Assembly: GCF_014198245.1 (NCBI RefSeq)
Contig: NZ_JACIHE010000010.1
Span: 62,001 to 126,000 of the forward strand
DNA from: Bradyrhizobium sp. cir1
Lineage (GTDB): Bacteria; Pseudomonadota; Alphaproteobacteria; Rhizobiales; Xanthobacteraceae
DNA: 64,000 bases
Direction of reading: 5' to 3'
The translations under genes and the position numbers were made by a program. Each line of letters begins with the position of its first letter. Position 1 is the stretch's first letter. The notes under the pieces were generated by a model, which saw only the letters and a list, made by a program, of their open reading frames with translations, was not told the origin of the DNA and searched no databases. This document shows positions 35,525 through 44,573 of the stretch, piece after piece.

Positions 35525-35833
35525 ATGTCCGTCACCGTCTTCATCCGCTACCAGCTCGATCCCTTCAAGCGCGCGCAGTTCGAGGAATATTCGAAGCGCT
35601 GGCTCACCATCATTCCGAAATGCGGCGGCGACCTGATCGGCTATTTCATGCCGCATGAGGGCACCAACAACATCGCCTTCGCGCTGATCACCTTCGAGAG
35701 CCTCGCCGCCTATGAAGCCTATCGCGCGCGGCTGCGCCAGGATGCCGAGGGCATGGCGAACTTCCACTTTGCCGAGGAACACAAATTCATCCTCGCGGAA
35801 GAGCGCACCTTCCTGCGCAAGGTGGTATTGTAG
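35525..35833 (+). CDS. NIPSNAP family protein
   Basis: This 102-residue protein has the NIPSNAP ferredoxin-like barrel pattern: VFIRYQLDPFKRAQFEEYSKRW, then GGDLIGYFMPHEGTNNIAFALITF. The family is linked with membrane traffic in eukaryotes, but in bacteria the role is unknown. It is the first gene downstream of the divergent ArsR regulator and is followed 24 bases later by another barrel protein. Confidence 0.88.
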   Translation: MSVTVFIRYQLDPFKRAQFEEYSKRWLTIIPKCGGDLIGYFMPHEGTNNIAFALITFESLAAYEAYRARLRQDAEGMANFHFAEEHKFILAEERTFLRKVVL

Positions 35834-35857
35834 GCCGTCAACCATGAGGAGACGCCC

Positions 35858-36208
35858 ATGATCGCCGTGATCTTCGAGGTCTGGCCCAAGCCGGAACACC
35901 GCCAGACCTATTTCGACCTCGCAGCCGATCTGAAGCCGCTCCTGCAAACCATCGACGGCTTCATCTCGGTCGAGCGTTTCGAGAGCCTGACCGAGAAGGG
36001 CAAGATCCTGTCGGTATCGTTCTGGCGGGATGAGGCGGCCGTGCAGGCCTGGCGCAACACCATGGAGCACCGCCGCACCCAGGCCAGGGGCAGGGCGCAG
36101 ATCTTCGCCGATTATCGCCTGCGCATTGCCAGTGTCATCCGCGACTACGGCATGAACGATCGCGACGAGGCGCCGAAGGACAGCCGCGCGGTACATGATG
36201 CGCACTAG
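35858..36208 (+). CDS. Antibiotic biosynthesis monooxygenase (ABM)-domain protein
   Basis: This 116-residue protein shows the ABM fold pattern: IAVIFEVWPKPEHRQTYFDLAADL, IDGFISVERFES, and SVSFWRDEAAVQAWRN with HRRTQ. Such proteins include haem-degrading and quinol-forming monooxygenases and many of unknown role. GAGGAGACGCCC precedes the ATG. It is likely in one transcript with the NIPSNAP gene and the downstream lyase. Confidence 0.87.
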   Translation: MIAVIFEVWPKPEHRQTYFDLAADLKPLLQTIDGFISVERFESLTEKGKILSVSFWRDEAAVQAWRNTMEHRRTQARGRAQIFADYRLRIASVIRDYGMNDRDEAPKDSRAVHDAH

Positions 36209-36259
36209 CGCGCGCGATGATGCGTGCCTATGTCTGCGCGGCCAACAAGGGAGAGAAAC

Positions 36260-37069
36260 ATGCACGTGACGACCGCTGACAAGCGCGCGACGTTCAAGAA
36301 GATGCACGAGAGCGGCTGCTTCATCCTGCCCAATCCGGTCGACGTCGGCAGCGCGAAAGCCTTGCAGCATCTCGGTTTCAAGGCGATCGCGTCATCGAGC
36401 GCGGGCTTCGCCTGGACCATCGGCAAGGCCGACAACCACGTCACCGTCGAGGACGTCTGTCAGCATCTGGCAGCATTGAGCTCGGCGGTCGACATCCCCG
36501 TGAACGCCGATTTCGAGGGCGGCTTTGCCGTCGAGCCGGACAAGGTCGCCGACAATGTCGAGCGCTGTGTGCGGACCGGCGTCGCCGGCCTGTCGATCGA
36601 GGATTCCACCGGCGACAAGGACAAGCCGATCTACGACCGCGCGCTGGCGGTCGAGCGCATCAAGGCCGCGCACAAGGCGATCGGCGACAGCGGAACGCTG
36701 CTGGTCGGCCGCTGCGAAGCCTATCTCTGGGGCGTGACTGATCTCAAGCTCGTCATCGACCGGCTCACCGCCTACGCGGACGCCGGTGCCGACTGCCTCT
36801 ACGCGCCGGGCCTGAAAAGCCGCGAGGACATCGCCGCGGTGGTGAAGGCTGTCGCACCGAAGCCGTTCAACCTGCTGATCGGCGGCTCCGGCCTGTCGTT
36901 GCGAGAAGCCGAAGATCTCGGCGTGCGCCGCATCAGCGTCGGCGGCTCGCTCGCCCGCGCCGCGTGGGGAGGCTTCATGCGTGCCGCGAAGGAGATGGCG
37001 GAGAAGGGAACGTTCACAGAGCTTGGCAGCGGCTATCCCGGCGGCGAGCTCAACAAGATGTTCAGCTAA
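36260..37069 (+). CDS. Isocitrate lyase/PEP mutase superfamily protein
   Basis: This 269-residue TIM-barrel protein belongs to the PEP mutase/isocitrate lyase superfamily. FILPNPVDVGSAKALQHLGFKAIASSS, the NADFEGGF (Mg-binding Asp) motif, and GLSIEDSTGD are conserved. It is most like 2-methylisocitrate lyase-related or oxaloacetase-like members; the KKCGH-type lyase loop is absent, so C-C bond substrate cannot be assigned. Start chosen at 36260 after AAGGGAGAG. It is the last gene of a likely ArsR-controlled operon. Confidence 0.88.
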   Translation: MHVTTADKRATFKKMHESGCFILPNPVDVGSAKALQHLGFKAIASSSAGFAWTIGKADNHVTVEDVCQHLAALSSAVDIPVNADFEGGFAVEPDKVADNVERCVRTGVAGLSIEDSTGDKDKPIYDRALAVERIKAAHKAIGDSGTLLVGRCEAYLWGVTDLKLVIDRLTAYADAGADCLYAPGLKSREDIAAVVKAVAPKPFNLLIGGSGLSLREAEDLGVRRISVGGSLARAAWGGFMRAAKEMAEKGTFTELGSGYPGGELNKMFS

Positions 37070-37091
37070 GCGAAGAGCGGCGAAAACGGAA

Positions 37092-37234
37092 AGCGGCGGG
37101 ATGTGAGTCCCGCCGCTCCCTCATCCTCTGGGTGTCATGCCCCGCGAAGGCGGGGCATCCAGCACGCCGCGGCCGATCGGTGAATCACTGCTGTCTCGGA
37201 GTACTGGATCGCCCGCCTGCGCGGGCGATGACAG
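37092..37234. repeat. Hairpin and palindromic repeat, CCCCGCGAAGGCGGGG family
   Basis: AGCGGCGGGA/TCCCGCCGCT (37092-37117) is a perfect hairpin 23 bases after the stop codon of the lyase gene. It is followed by GTCATGCCCCGCGAAGGCGGGGCATCCAG...CTGGATCGCCCGCCTGCGCGGGCGATGAC (37133-37234), a palindromic repeat with two inner hairpins. No gene is present in the 194-base gap. Confidence 0.75.
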
Positions 37235-37263
37235 CTGTGTGTTACGCGATGACGGTCGCGTTG

Positions 37264-37656
37264 TTACTTCGCGCCGTCAGACGGCTTCTGCGTATCCGGG
37301 GCCGGCTTGGTCGGCGCAGCACCCGTGGTCGTGCCCGGCTCGGTGTTGCTGCGCGGCGTTACGTCACGCATGCCGGGAGGGGCGGCCGGATTGGCCGGCG
37401 CCGTCTGCTGAGCGGTCTGCGAGGGCGGCGCGTTGCTGGCCTGGTTCGTCGTGCTCGTGTTGTTCAGGCCGTAGAACACGGCGCCGAGCACAAGGGCGAC
37501 GGCCACGGCAAACAGTGCAATCCTGCCGCTGGAGGCAGGGCCTTCGCCAAGCTCGGGATCGGCCTGAAGGTCGGTATCCCGGCGCGCCGCGCGAAGATAC
37601 TCATCGTCGGCGAGGTTCGGGCGATACGGATCGTTGGGAAAACGGTCGTCAGCCAT
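37264..37656 (-). CDS. Single-pass membrane protein with Pro/Thr/Asn-rich tail
   Basis: This 130-residue protein has a polar N-terminus (ADDRFPNDPYRPNLADDEY), one membrane helix (IALFAVAVALVLGAVFYGL, about residues 44-62) and a low-complexity Pro/Thr/Ala/Asn tail, probably periplasmic. The start at 37656 follows GAGGAGACC. No function is known. Confidence 0.75.
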   Translation of the reverse strand: MADDRFPNDPYRPNLADDEYLRAARRDTDLQADPELGEGPASSGRIALFAVAVALVLGAVFYGLNNTSTTNQASNAPPSQTAQQTAPANPAAPPGMRDVTPRSNTEPGTTTGAAPTKPAPDTQKPSDGAK

Positions 37657-37825
37657 CGATTGGTCTCCTCGGTTATGACGCCGGGACAACCCTCAGGTGC
37701 GAGATTCTGTTCCGCCTGCTCTGATGCTTTCGTCTCATGTTGCCGCCGCCTCGGGAATCGGGAACCTGTTCCGTCGGGAGCCCCCGGGCTTTAAGTTCCA
37801 TCCGGGGGGAGGAGGGAACAGGGCG

Positions 37826-38470
37826 ATGTGGAGCCTGCCACCGACCGATAGCGTGCTGCACTTCCTGTCGCTGGTTGCGCTGGCGGCGCAGGGGATGACG
37901 GCCGCACTCGCTGCCGGGCGCCGCAGCATGGATTGGCTCGGGGTCTGCTTCCTCGGCTGCATCACCGCCCTCGGCGGCGGCACGCTGCGCGATCTCTTCC
38001 TCGGGCATTATCCGCTGGCCTGGGTCGCTAATCCCATCTATCTCGCGTTCGCCGGCGGCGCCGCCTTCGTTACCATCCTGATCGCGCGTCTCGTGCACCG
38101 GCTGAAGGTCGCCTTCATCGTGCTCGATGCCATCGGTCTCGTCGTCTTCACCATGACCGGCTGCGACGTTGCCTGGCAGATGGATGCGACGCTCCCCATC
38201 GTCATCGTCTCCGGCATGGTGACGGGCTGTGCCGGCGGCGTGCTCCGCGACGTGCTCTGCAACGACGTGCCGCTGCTGTTCCGTTCCGAGCTCTACGCCA
38301 GCGTCTCGGTGGTGACGGGGCTGTTCTATGCGACCGCGTTCGGTTTGCAGCTCAATGCGGAGCTCTGGACCATCCTGACCTTCGTGCTCGGCATCAGCTT
38401 CCGCCTGCTCGCGGTGCGCTACAAATGGGAGATGCCGAAGTTCGTGTTCACGGGTGAGGAGGAGCGGTAG
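37826..38470 (+). CDS. TRIC-type trimeric intracellular cation channel family protein (UPF0126)
   Basis: This 214-residue membrane protein has seven hydrophobic segments arranged as two repeats, each with a Gly-rich kink: ALGGGTLRDLFLG and CAGGVLRDVLCND. This duplicated motif is the signature of prokaryotic TRIC channels (formerly UPF0126). They conduct monovalent cations. Start chosen at ATG 37826, matching family length; the longer open frame is too long and hydrophilic. Confidence 0.9.
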   Translation: MWSLPPTDSVLHFLSLVALAAQGMTAALAAGRRSMDWLGVCFLGCITALGGGTLRDLFLGHYPLAWVANPIYLAFAGGAAFVTILIARLVHRLKVAFIVLDAIGLVVFTMTGCDVAWQMDATLPIVIVSGMVTGCAGGVLRDVLCNDVPLLFRSELYASVSVVTGLFYATAFGLQLNAELWTILTFVLGISFRLLAVRYKWEMPKFVFTGEEER

Positions 38471-38498
38471 AGGTTACGTCGCCTCACTCCATCCACGC

Positions 38499-38578
38499 CG
38501 TCATTGCGAGCGCAGCGAAGCAATCCAGAGTCTCTCCGCGGTGGGATTCTGGATTGCTTCGCTGCGCTCGCAATGACG
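38499..38578. repeat. Palindromic repeat, CGTCATTGCGAG family
   Basis: CGTCATTGCGAGCGCAGCGAAGCAATCCAGA pairs with TCTGGATTGCTTCGCTGCGCTCGCAATGACG, nearly perfectly. It lies between two convergent genes and may act as a bidirectional transcript end. Confidence 0.9.
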
Positions 38579-38591
38579 AGGAGGCGGCGGG

Positions 38592-39830
38592 CTATGGCAT
38601 CTCCTTCCGCGCCTTCGCCACCTGCGATGGCGTCACCAGTGGCGCGGCGTTGCCCCAGGAATTGCGGATGTAGTTCGTCACCGCCGCGATCTGGCCGTTG
38701 GACAATGTCTTGGCATAGGGTGGCATCTCGCCGGTGTTCGGCGCGCGCGGTGTCGTCACGGTGTAGGCGCCGTCGAGGATGATGCGCAAGGTCGAGGACG
38801 GATTGACCGATTGCAGCAGCGCATTGCCGGGCAGCGGCGGATAGATCCGCGGCGCGCCGGAGCCGTCGGCCTCATGGCAGGCGATGCAGAGCTTGGCGTA
38901 GACGGCCTGGCCGGCCTTCATCTCGGCATCGTCTGGCGGCGTCACGATCGTCTCGCGCCGTACCGGCGGCAGGCTCTTCAGATACAGCGCGATGCTACGA
39001 ACATCGGCATCGCTCATCTTCGCTGTGGATTTGACGATCACCTCGGCCATCGGACCGCCGGCATGACTTCTCGCGTTGCGTCCGCTTTGCAGATACTCGG
39101 CGATATCCGCCTCGCTCCAGGATTTCAGCCCGGTGCGCGCGGCGCCATCGAGCCTAGGCGCGTACCAGCCGTCGACCTCGTTGCCCGAGAATGCCTGCGC
39201 CTGCTTGTCGGCGCCAAAATAGTTCTTCGGCGTGTGGCAGGCGCCGCAATGGCCGAGGCCGGTGACGAGATAGCCCCCGCGATTCCACGCGGCGCTCTGG
39301 TTCTGGTCCGGCTCGAACAGGCCGGGCTTGAAATACATGGCATTCCAGATCCGCATCAGGCCGCGATAGCCGAACGGCCAGCGCAGCTCCGGCGGCTTGT
39401 TGCGGCTCACGACCGGGGCGAGCGAGCCAAGATAGGCGCGGATCGCCAGCGTGTCGTCCTTCGTCATCCGCGTGAAGTAGGGGTAGGGAAAGGCCGGATA
39501 ATAGTTCGATCCGTTCGGCGCGATGCCATAGCGCAGGGCCCGGGTGAAATCCGCATCTGCCCAGGCGCCGATCCCGGTGTCGCGGTCGGGCGTCAGGTTC
39601 GGCGCATAGATCGCGCCGAAGGGCGTGTCGATGCGCTTTCCGCCCGCGAAGGGCCTCGCCGGATCGGCGGTGTGGCAGCCCGCGCAGTCGCCGGCCTCGA
39701 CCAGCGTCTTGCCGTAGGCGATCAGCTCCGGCGACGGTTCGGCGGCACGGGCCGTGCTTGTGACCGTACTTGCAACCGCACTGCACAACGCCAAACCCGC
39801 AACAGCCAAGCCAGCCAGAATCGTCCGCAT
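38592..39830 (-). CDS. Triheme membrane/periplasmic cytochrome c (alcohol dehydrogenase subunit-type)
   Basis: This 412-residue protein has a signal peptide (LAGLAVAGLALCSAVAS) and three CxxCH haem sites at 49-53 (CAGCH), 195-199 (CGACH) and 315-319 (CIACH). Three cytochrome c domains in this spacing are typical of the cytochrome subunit of membrane alcohol, aldehyde or gluconate dehydrogenases, which passes electrons to quinone or oxidases. No dehydrogenase subunit lies next to it, so the partner is elsewhere or unknown. The C-terminus lacks a clear anchor helix. Confidence 0.92.
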   Translation of the reverse strand: MRTILAGLAVAGLALCSAVASTVTSTARAAEPSPELIAYGKTLVEAGDCAGCHTADPARPFAGGKRIDTPFGAIYAPNLTPDRDTGIGAWADADFTRALRYGIAPNGSNYYPAFPYPYFTRMTKDDTLAIRAYLGSLAPVVSRNKPPELRWPFGYRGLMRIWNAMYFKPGLFEPDQNQSAAWNRGGYLVTGLGHCGACHTPKNYFGADKQAQAFSGNEVDGWYAPRLDGAARTGLKSWSEADIAEYLQSGRNARSHAGGPMAEVIVKSTAKMSDADVRSIALYLKSLPPVRRETIVTPPDDAEMKAGQAVYAKLCIACHEADGSGAPRIYPPLPGNALLQSVNPSSTLRIILDGAYTVTTPRAPNTGEMPPYAKTLSNGQIAAVTNYIRNSWGNAAPLVTPSQVAKARKEMP

Positions 39831-40111
39831 CGAAAGCCTCTCCTGCGACCAATCGACCGCGCCCGCGTGAAGGGAGCGTCAATTCATTTCGCGACGGCGG
39901 GGGTATGGTGACACAAATTGAAAATGCCCGATGCCTTTGCAGCCACGAAATTGCGATTTTTACCCGGCGCTCCCTTTGGTCCAGATTTGTGATGCGCCGC
40001 GTTAAATATCCGACATAGAGTGGCAGAGGTGGTCGGCGCGCCCTAGCTAAAAACGACGGGCAGGCAACGGCTTAGGCAGCCAAACGCTCAAAAGGGCGGA
40101 TGAGGACAAGA

Positions 40112-43100
40112 ATGGGCATCAACCAGGGTCCGATCAGTCTCGATCAGAAATACACGCAAGGTACCGGACACGTCTTCACGACGGGCATCCAGGCCCTGGT
40201 CCGTCTGCCGATGGCCCAGATCCGGCGCGACCGCGCCAACGGCCTCAACACCGCGGGTTTCATTTCCGGCTATCGCGGCTCGCCGCTCGGCGGCTACGAC
40301 CAGCAGCTGTTCGCCGCCCGCAAGCATCTCGAGCAGTACAACATCAAGTTCCAGCCCGGCGTGAACGAGGACCTCGCCGCGACCGCGGTCTGGGGCTCGC
40401 AGCAGCTCAACCTCTCGCCCGGCGCGAAGTATGACGGCGTGGTCGGCATCTGGTACGGCAAGGGCCCCGGCGTCGACCGCTGCGGCGATGTGTTCCGCCA
40501 CGGCAATGCCGCGGGCTCGGCCAAGCACGGCGGCGTGCTGTGCCTTGCCGGCGACGACCATGGCGCAAAATCCTCGACCGTTCCGCATCAGTCCGACCAC
40601 GCCTTCATCTCGGCGCTGATGCCCTATCTTTATCCCTCGAGCATCCACGAGATGATCGAGATGGGCCTGCTCGGCATCGCGATGTCGCGCTATTCCGGCT
40701 GCTGGGTCGGCATGAAGGTGATCACCGAGACGGTGGAGACCACCGCCGAGATCGACCTCACCGACGAGATGAAGCCCTTCATCATCCCGACCGATTTCGA
40801 GCTGCCGCCCGGTGGCCTCAATCTGCGCTGGCCCGATGACCGCTTCGAGCAGGACCGTCGTCTGCAGGACTACAAGGGCTTTGCCGCGATCGCCTTTGCG
40901 CGCGCCAACAGGGTCAACCGCATCACCATGGATTCCCCGAACGCCCGCTTCGGCATCATGGCGTCGGGCAAGAGCTACGAGGACGTGCGGCAGGCGCTGC
41001 GCGAGCTGGGGATCACCGAGGAGGTTGCCGCCAAGATCGGCCTTCGCCTCTACAAGATCGGCATGCCCTGGCCGCTGGAGCCGGAAGGCGTGCGTCAGTT
41101 CGCGGTCGGGCTCGAAGAGATCTTCATCGTCGAGGAACGGCGCGAGATTGTCGAGAACCAGGTCAAGCAGGAGCTGTTCAACTGGCGCGACGACGTCCGC
41201 CCCCGCATCGTCGGCAAGATGGACGAGCACGACAAGCGTTTCCTCACCTTCGCCGCCGAGCTCAGCGTCGCCTCGCTTGCGACCTCGCTCACCGAGCGCC
41301 TGCTTCGACTGAATCTCAATCCTGAAATCGCGGCGATGCTCCGCGCCAAGGCCGACTGGTTCAACGGCCGACAGGCGACCCAGATGCAGGCGGTCGCACC
41401 CGTGTCCCGCACCCCGTATTTCTGCTCAGGCTGCCCCCACAACACATCGACGAAAGTCCCCGAAGGCAGCCGCGCGCTCGCCGGCATCGGCTGTCACTTC
41501 ATGGCGCTGTGGATGGACCGCTCGACCGAGACCTTTACCCATATGGGCGGCGAGGGCGTGCCGTGGGTCGGCATCGCCCCCTTCACCAACGAGAACCACA
41601 TCTTCGCCAATCTCGGCGACGGCACTTATTTCCACTCCGGCATCCTCGCCATCCGGCAGGCGGTCGCCTCCAAGGCCAACATCACCTACAAGATCCTCTA
41701 CAACGACGCCGTCGCCATGACCGGCGGCCAGCGCCACGATGGCGATCTCTCGCCGCAGAAGATCATGGCCCAGCTTCATGCCGAGGGCATCAGCGAGATT
41801 TATCTCGTCTCGGAAAATCCCGACGCTTACCCGGCCGACACCATCGCGCCCGGCGTGAAGAAGTATCACCGCGACGAGCTCGACAACGTCATGAAGATGT
41901 GCCGCGAATACAAGGGCACCTCGGCCATCGTGTTCGTGCAGACCTGCGCCGCCGAGAAGCGCCGCCGCCGCAAGCGCGGCCTGATGGAGGATCCGGCGCG
42001 CCGCGTCATGATCAACCCGGCCGTTTGCGAAGGCTGCGGCGACTGTTCGGTGCAGTCGAACTGCATCTCGGTCGAGCCGCTGGAGACCGAGTTCGGCCGC
42101 AAGCGCGCCATCAACCAGTCGTCCTGCAACAAGGACTATTCCTGCCTTAAGGGGTTCTGTCCGTCCTTCGTCACCATCGACGGCGGTGCGCCGCGCCACC
42201 GCGCGCCGGCCGAGCTCGCTGAGATCGGAGAGCTGCCTGAGCCCGCATCACGCCCGATGCTCGACAAGCCCTATAACATCGCCGTCGGCGGCGTTGGCGG
42301 CACCGGCGTGCTCACCATCGGCGCGCTGCTCGGCATGGCCGCGCACATCGAGGGCAAGGCCTCGATGATCCTGGACATGTCGGGCCTGGCGCAAAAGGGC
42401 GGAGCGGTGCTCAGCCATGTCCGCCTGTCCGACCACCCGGCCGAGGTGACGTGCTCGCGCATCGTCACCGGCACGGCCGATCTCGTGCTCGCGGCCGACG
42501 AGGTGGTCGCGGTCGCCAAGGACACCATCTCGCTCTGCGATTCCGGCCGCACCCGCGGCATCATCAACAGCCACGTCATCCCCACCGCCGACTTCATCCT
42601 CAACCGCGACTTCAACTTCCAGACCCGCAAGCTGAATGCGGTGCTGGAGACGGCGCTGCACAAGGACTCCGCGTTCTTCGACTTCACCAGGCCGGCCGAG
42701 CAGCTGCTCGGCGACAGCATCGCCACCAACATGATGATGATGGGGTACGCCTATCAGAAGGGGCTGTTCCCGCTGTCGGCGGAGGCGATCGAGCAGGCCA
42801 TCGAGGTCAACGGCGTCTCGATCAAGATGAACAAGGAAGCCTTCCGGCTCGGCCGCCTCGCGGCCGCCGATCCCAAGCGTCTTGCCGACATGCTGAAGGG
42901 GACCGACGAAGTGGTCGCGCCGAAGACGCTGGATGCCATGACGCTCGATGAGGTCATCGAGCATCGCGCCAAGCATCTGGTCGCCTACCAGAACACCCGT
43001 CTCGCCAAGCGCTATCGCAAGCTGGTCGATCAGGTCCGCGATGCCGCCAAGCAGGGCGGCTATGGCGATGCGCTGACGCGCGCAGTCGCCGTGAACTACG

Positions 43101-43603
43101 CCAAGCTGCTGGCCTACAAGGACGAATACGAAGTCGCGCGCCTCTTCACTGACGGCGCCTTCGAGCAGCAGCTCCGCGACCAGTTCGAGGGCGACTTCAA
43201 GTTCAGCTTCAACCTCGCGCCGCCGATCCTGGCGAGCGGTGTCGATGCGCTTGGCCGCCCCAAGAAGCGCGCCTTCGGCCCGTGGATGCTGAACGTCTTC
43301 CGCGTGCTGGCGAAATTCAAATTCCTGCGCGGCACCCCGCTCGACATCTTCGGCCGCAGCGCCGACCGCAAGCTCGAGCGCGACCTGATCGCCGGCTACG
43401 AGAAGGACGTCGCCACCGTGCTCGGCCTGTTGTCGCCGGTCACGATCGACACCGCAGTGGAATTGCTGTCGCTGCCTGACCGCATCCGCGGCTACGGCCC
43501 GGTGAAGGAGAAGGCGGTTCAGGACGCCAAGGCCCGCTACGCCCAGCTCGCCGCGGATCTGGCGAGCCCGCCGCCGGCGCCGAGGCAGATCGCAGCCGAG
43601 TAG
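40112..43603 (+). CDS. Indolepyruvate ferredoxin oxidoreductase family protein (fused)
   Basis: This 1163-residue protein fuses all parts of a 2-oxoacid:ferredoxin oxidoreductase. The N-terminal pyrimidine/TPP parts (GFISGYRGSPLGGYDQQL; PHNTSTKVPEGSRALAGIGCH; GDGTYFHSGILAIRQAV) are followed by a ferredoxin-like Cys cluster (Cys639, 642, 645, 651, then CNKDYSCLKGFC) and the gamma domain (GVGGTGVLTIGALLG). It oxidises aryl or branched 2-oxoacids to acyl-CoA, reducing ferredoxin. The ATG at 40112 has GAGG six bases upstream and fits the family; an in-frame ATG at 40100 is less likely. Confidence 0.92.
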   Translation: MGINQGPISLDQKYTQGTGHVFTTGIQALVRLPMAQIRRDRANGLNTAGFISGYRGSPLGGYDQQLFAARKHLEQYNIKFQPGVNEDLAATAVWGSQQLNLSPGAKYDGVVGIWYGKGPGVDRCGDVFRHGNAAGSAKHGGVLCLAGDDHGAKSSTVPHQSDHAFISALMPYLYPSSIHEMIEMGLLGIAMSRYSGCWVGMKVITETVETTAEIDLTDEMKPFIIPTDFELPPGGLNLRWPDDRFEQDRRLQDYKGFAAIAFARANRVNRITMDSPNARFGIMASGKSYEDVRQALRELGITEEVAAKIGLRLYKIGMPWPLEPEGVRQFAVGLEEIFIVEERREIVENQVKQELFNWRDDVRPRIVGKMDEHDKRFLTFAAELSVASLATSLTERLLRLNLNPEIAAMLRAKADWFNGRQATQMQAVAPVSRTPYFCSGCPHNTSTKVPEGSRALAGIGCHFMALWMDRSTETFTHMGGEGVPWVGIAPFTNENHIFANLGDGTYFHSGILAIRQAVASKANITYKILYNDAVAMTGGQRHDGDLSPQKIMAQLHAEGISEIYLVSENPDAYPADTIAPGVKKYHRDELDNVMKMCREYKGTSAIVFVQTCAAEKRRRRKRGLMEDPARRVMINPAVCEGCGDCSVQSNCISVEPLETEFGRKRAINQSSCNKDYSCLKGFCPSFVTIDGGAPRHRAPAELAEIGELPEPASRPMLDKPYNIAVGGVGGTGVLTIGALLGMAAHIEGKASMILDMSGLAQKGGAVLSHVRLSDHPAEVTCSRIVTGTADLVLAADEVVAVAKDTISLCDSGRTRGIINSHVIPTADFILNRDFNFQTRKLNAVLETALHKDSAFFDFTRPAEQLLGDSIATNMMMMGYAYQKGLFPLSAEAIEQAIEVNGVSIKMNKEAFRLGRLAAADPKRLADMLKGTDEVVAPKTLDAMTLDEVIEHRAKHLVAYQNTRLAKRYRKLVDQVRDAAKQGGYGDALTRAVAVNYAKLLAYKDEYEVARLFTDGAFEQQLRDQFEGDFKFSFNLAPPILASGVDALGRPKKRAFGPWMLNVFRVLAKFKFLRGTPLDIFGRSADRKLERDLIAGYEKDVATVLGLLSPVTIDTAVELLSLPDRIRGYGPVKEKAVQDAKARYAQLAADLASPPPAPRQIAAE

Positions 43604-43612
43604 GGCGGTTTC

Positions 43613-43728
43613 GTAGGGTGGGTTAGCCTTGCGAATGCGCGAAGCGCGGTTCGCGAGGCGTAACCCACCGCTTCTGCCTTCGCTGAGAGCAAAGCGGTGG
43701 GTTACGCCTTCGGCTAACCCACCCTACG
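43613..43728. repeat. Double palindromic repeat, GTAGGGTGGGTTAG family
   Basis: A unit GTAGGGTGGGTTAG...CGTAACCCACC (43613-43669) is followed by GGTGGGTTACGCCTTCGGCTAACCCACCCTAC (43697-43728). The layout matches that at 14963. It begins 10 bases after the oxidoreductase stop. Confidence 0.85.
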
Positions 43729-43804
43729 ACACCATCCGTTGTGCTGCCCGTCGGACAAAACACCCAAGAGACGGGTCAATCCACCGGCGGAAAAATATTC
43801 CGCT

Positions 43805-44316
43805 TTACCGAAATTCGGGATTGTCGTATTCGTCCGCCACCTCATCCCAGTCAGAGGGGCGTATCGCGATCGTCACGAAACGCGGGGTGAGCGGCGGTGG
43901 ACGCGGGCTGCGTCGCACGAGGGATTGTCCCGCGTGCACGACGGGCGCGGTCTCGCGTACGGCAAAATCGTGTGGTCCTGACGCCCGGGGTCTGTGCGTC
44001 AAGTCTCGCGGGTCACTCGCAAGGCGACGGGGGCAATAGTGCATCGCTCCCCGGGGAGAGCGCGACATAAGCCGTAAAGCCACTGCGCAGGGAAGGCCGG
44101 ATGTTTGGCTTCACCTGTATGCCGCTGTGCAGCTCTTCGTAGCGCAATTATCGCACAGTGGACCGTGGGTGCCAGCCGGCACCCGGTCTTCCCTGCGCCC
44201 TCTGTTTTCCGGAGGGAGCAAGACGGGAGCAAAACTCGGGCGAGATGCGCCGCGAGGATGCGGGGGTGTGTCTGCGAGCGAGTTTTGAGTTGAAACAGCG
44301 CCATCAGTGCCCACAA
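43805..44316 (-). repeat. Dispersed repeat element of about 500 bp, no gene
   Basis: The 840-base gap between the oxidoreductase and thiolase genes holds no credible gene. Read on the minus strand it gives two overlapping frames (containing GAGKTGC, GLCRALPGERCTIAPVALR and GPHDFAVRE) that I recall as translation products of a high-copy non-coding element in Bradyrhizobium-type genomes. It has no transposase and no clear terminal inverted repeats. The boundary positions are approximate. It is directly followed by a CGTCATTGCGAG repeat unit. Confidence 0.55.
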
Positions 44317-44319
44317 ACT

Positions 44320-44407
44320 CCGTCATTGCGAGCGTAGCGAAGCAATCCAGAATCTTTCCACGGAGGGACTCTGGATTGCTTCGTCGCAAGGGCTTCTCGC
44401 AATGACG
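44320..44407. repeat. Palindromic repeat, CGTCATTGCGAG family
   Basis: CGTCATTGCGAGCGTAGCGAAGCAATCCAGAATC and GACTCTGGATTGCTTCG...CTCGCAATGACG form a full unit. It abuts the dispersed 500-bp element. Confidence 0.9.
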
Positions 44408-44573
44408 ACGCGGCAGGCAGGTTCGCTTCCTATCCGCGGCCCGGATTTCGGATGTGCCCCACTTGCGCCGACCCGCTGCCCTCTCGCGCGACGGAATATT
44501 TCCGCGCTTGCCAATCTGGCCGGTGCGGTTCAGAAAAAAGAGCCAAGAAGAAGCGCGAGCGGAGACCTCTGTT

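Noticed and set aside
43999..44316. Minus-strand frame containing GLCRALPGERCTIAPVALR as a gene
   Set aside because: It matches what I recall as the translated product of a dispersed non-coding element; the frame is broken and no start signal is seen.
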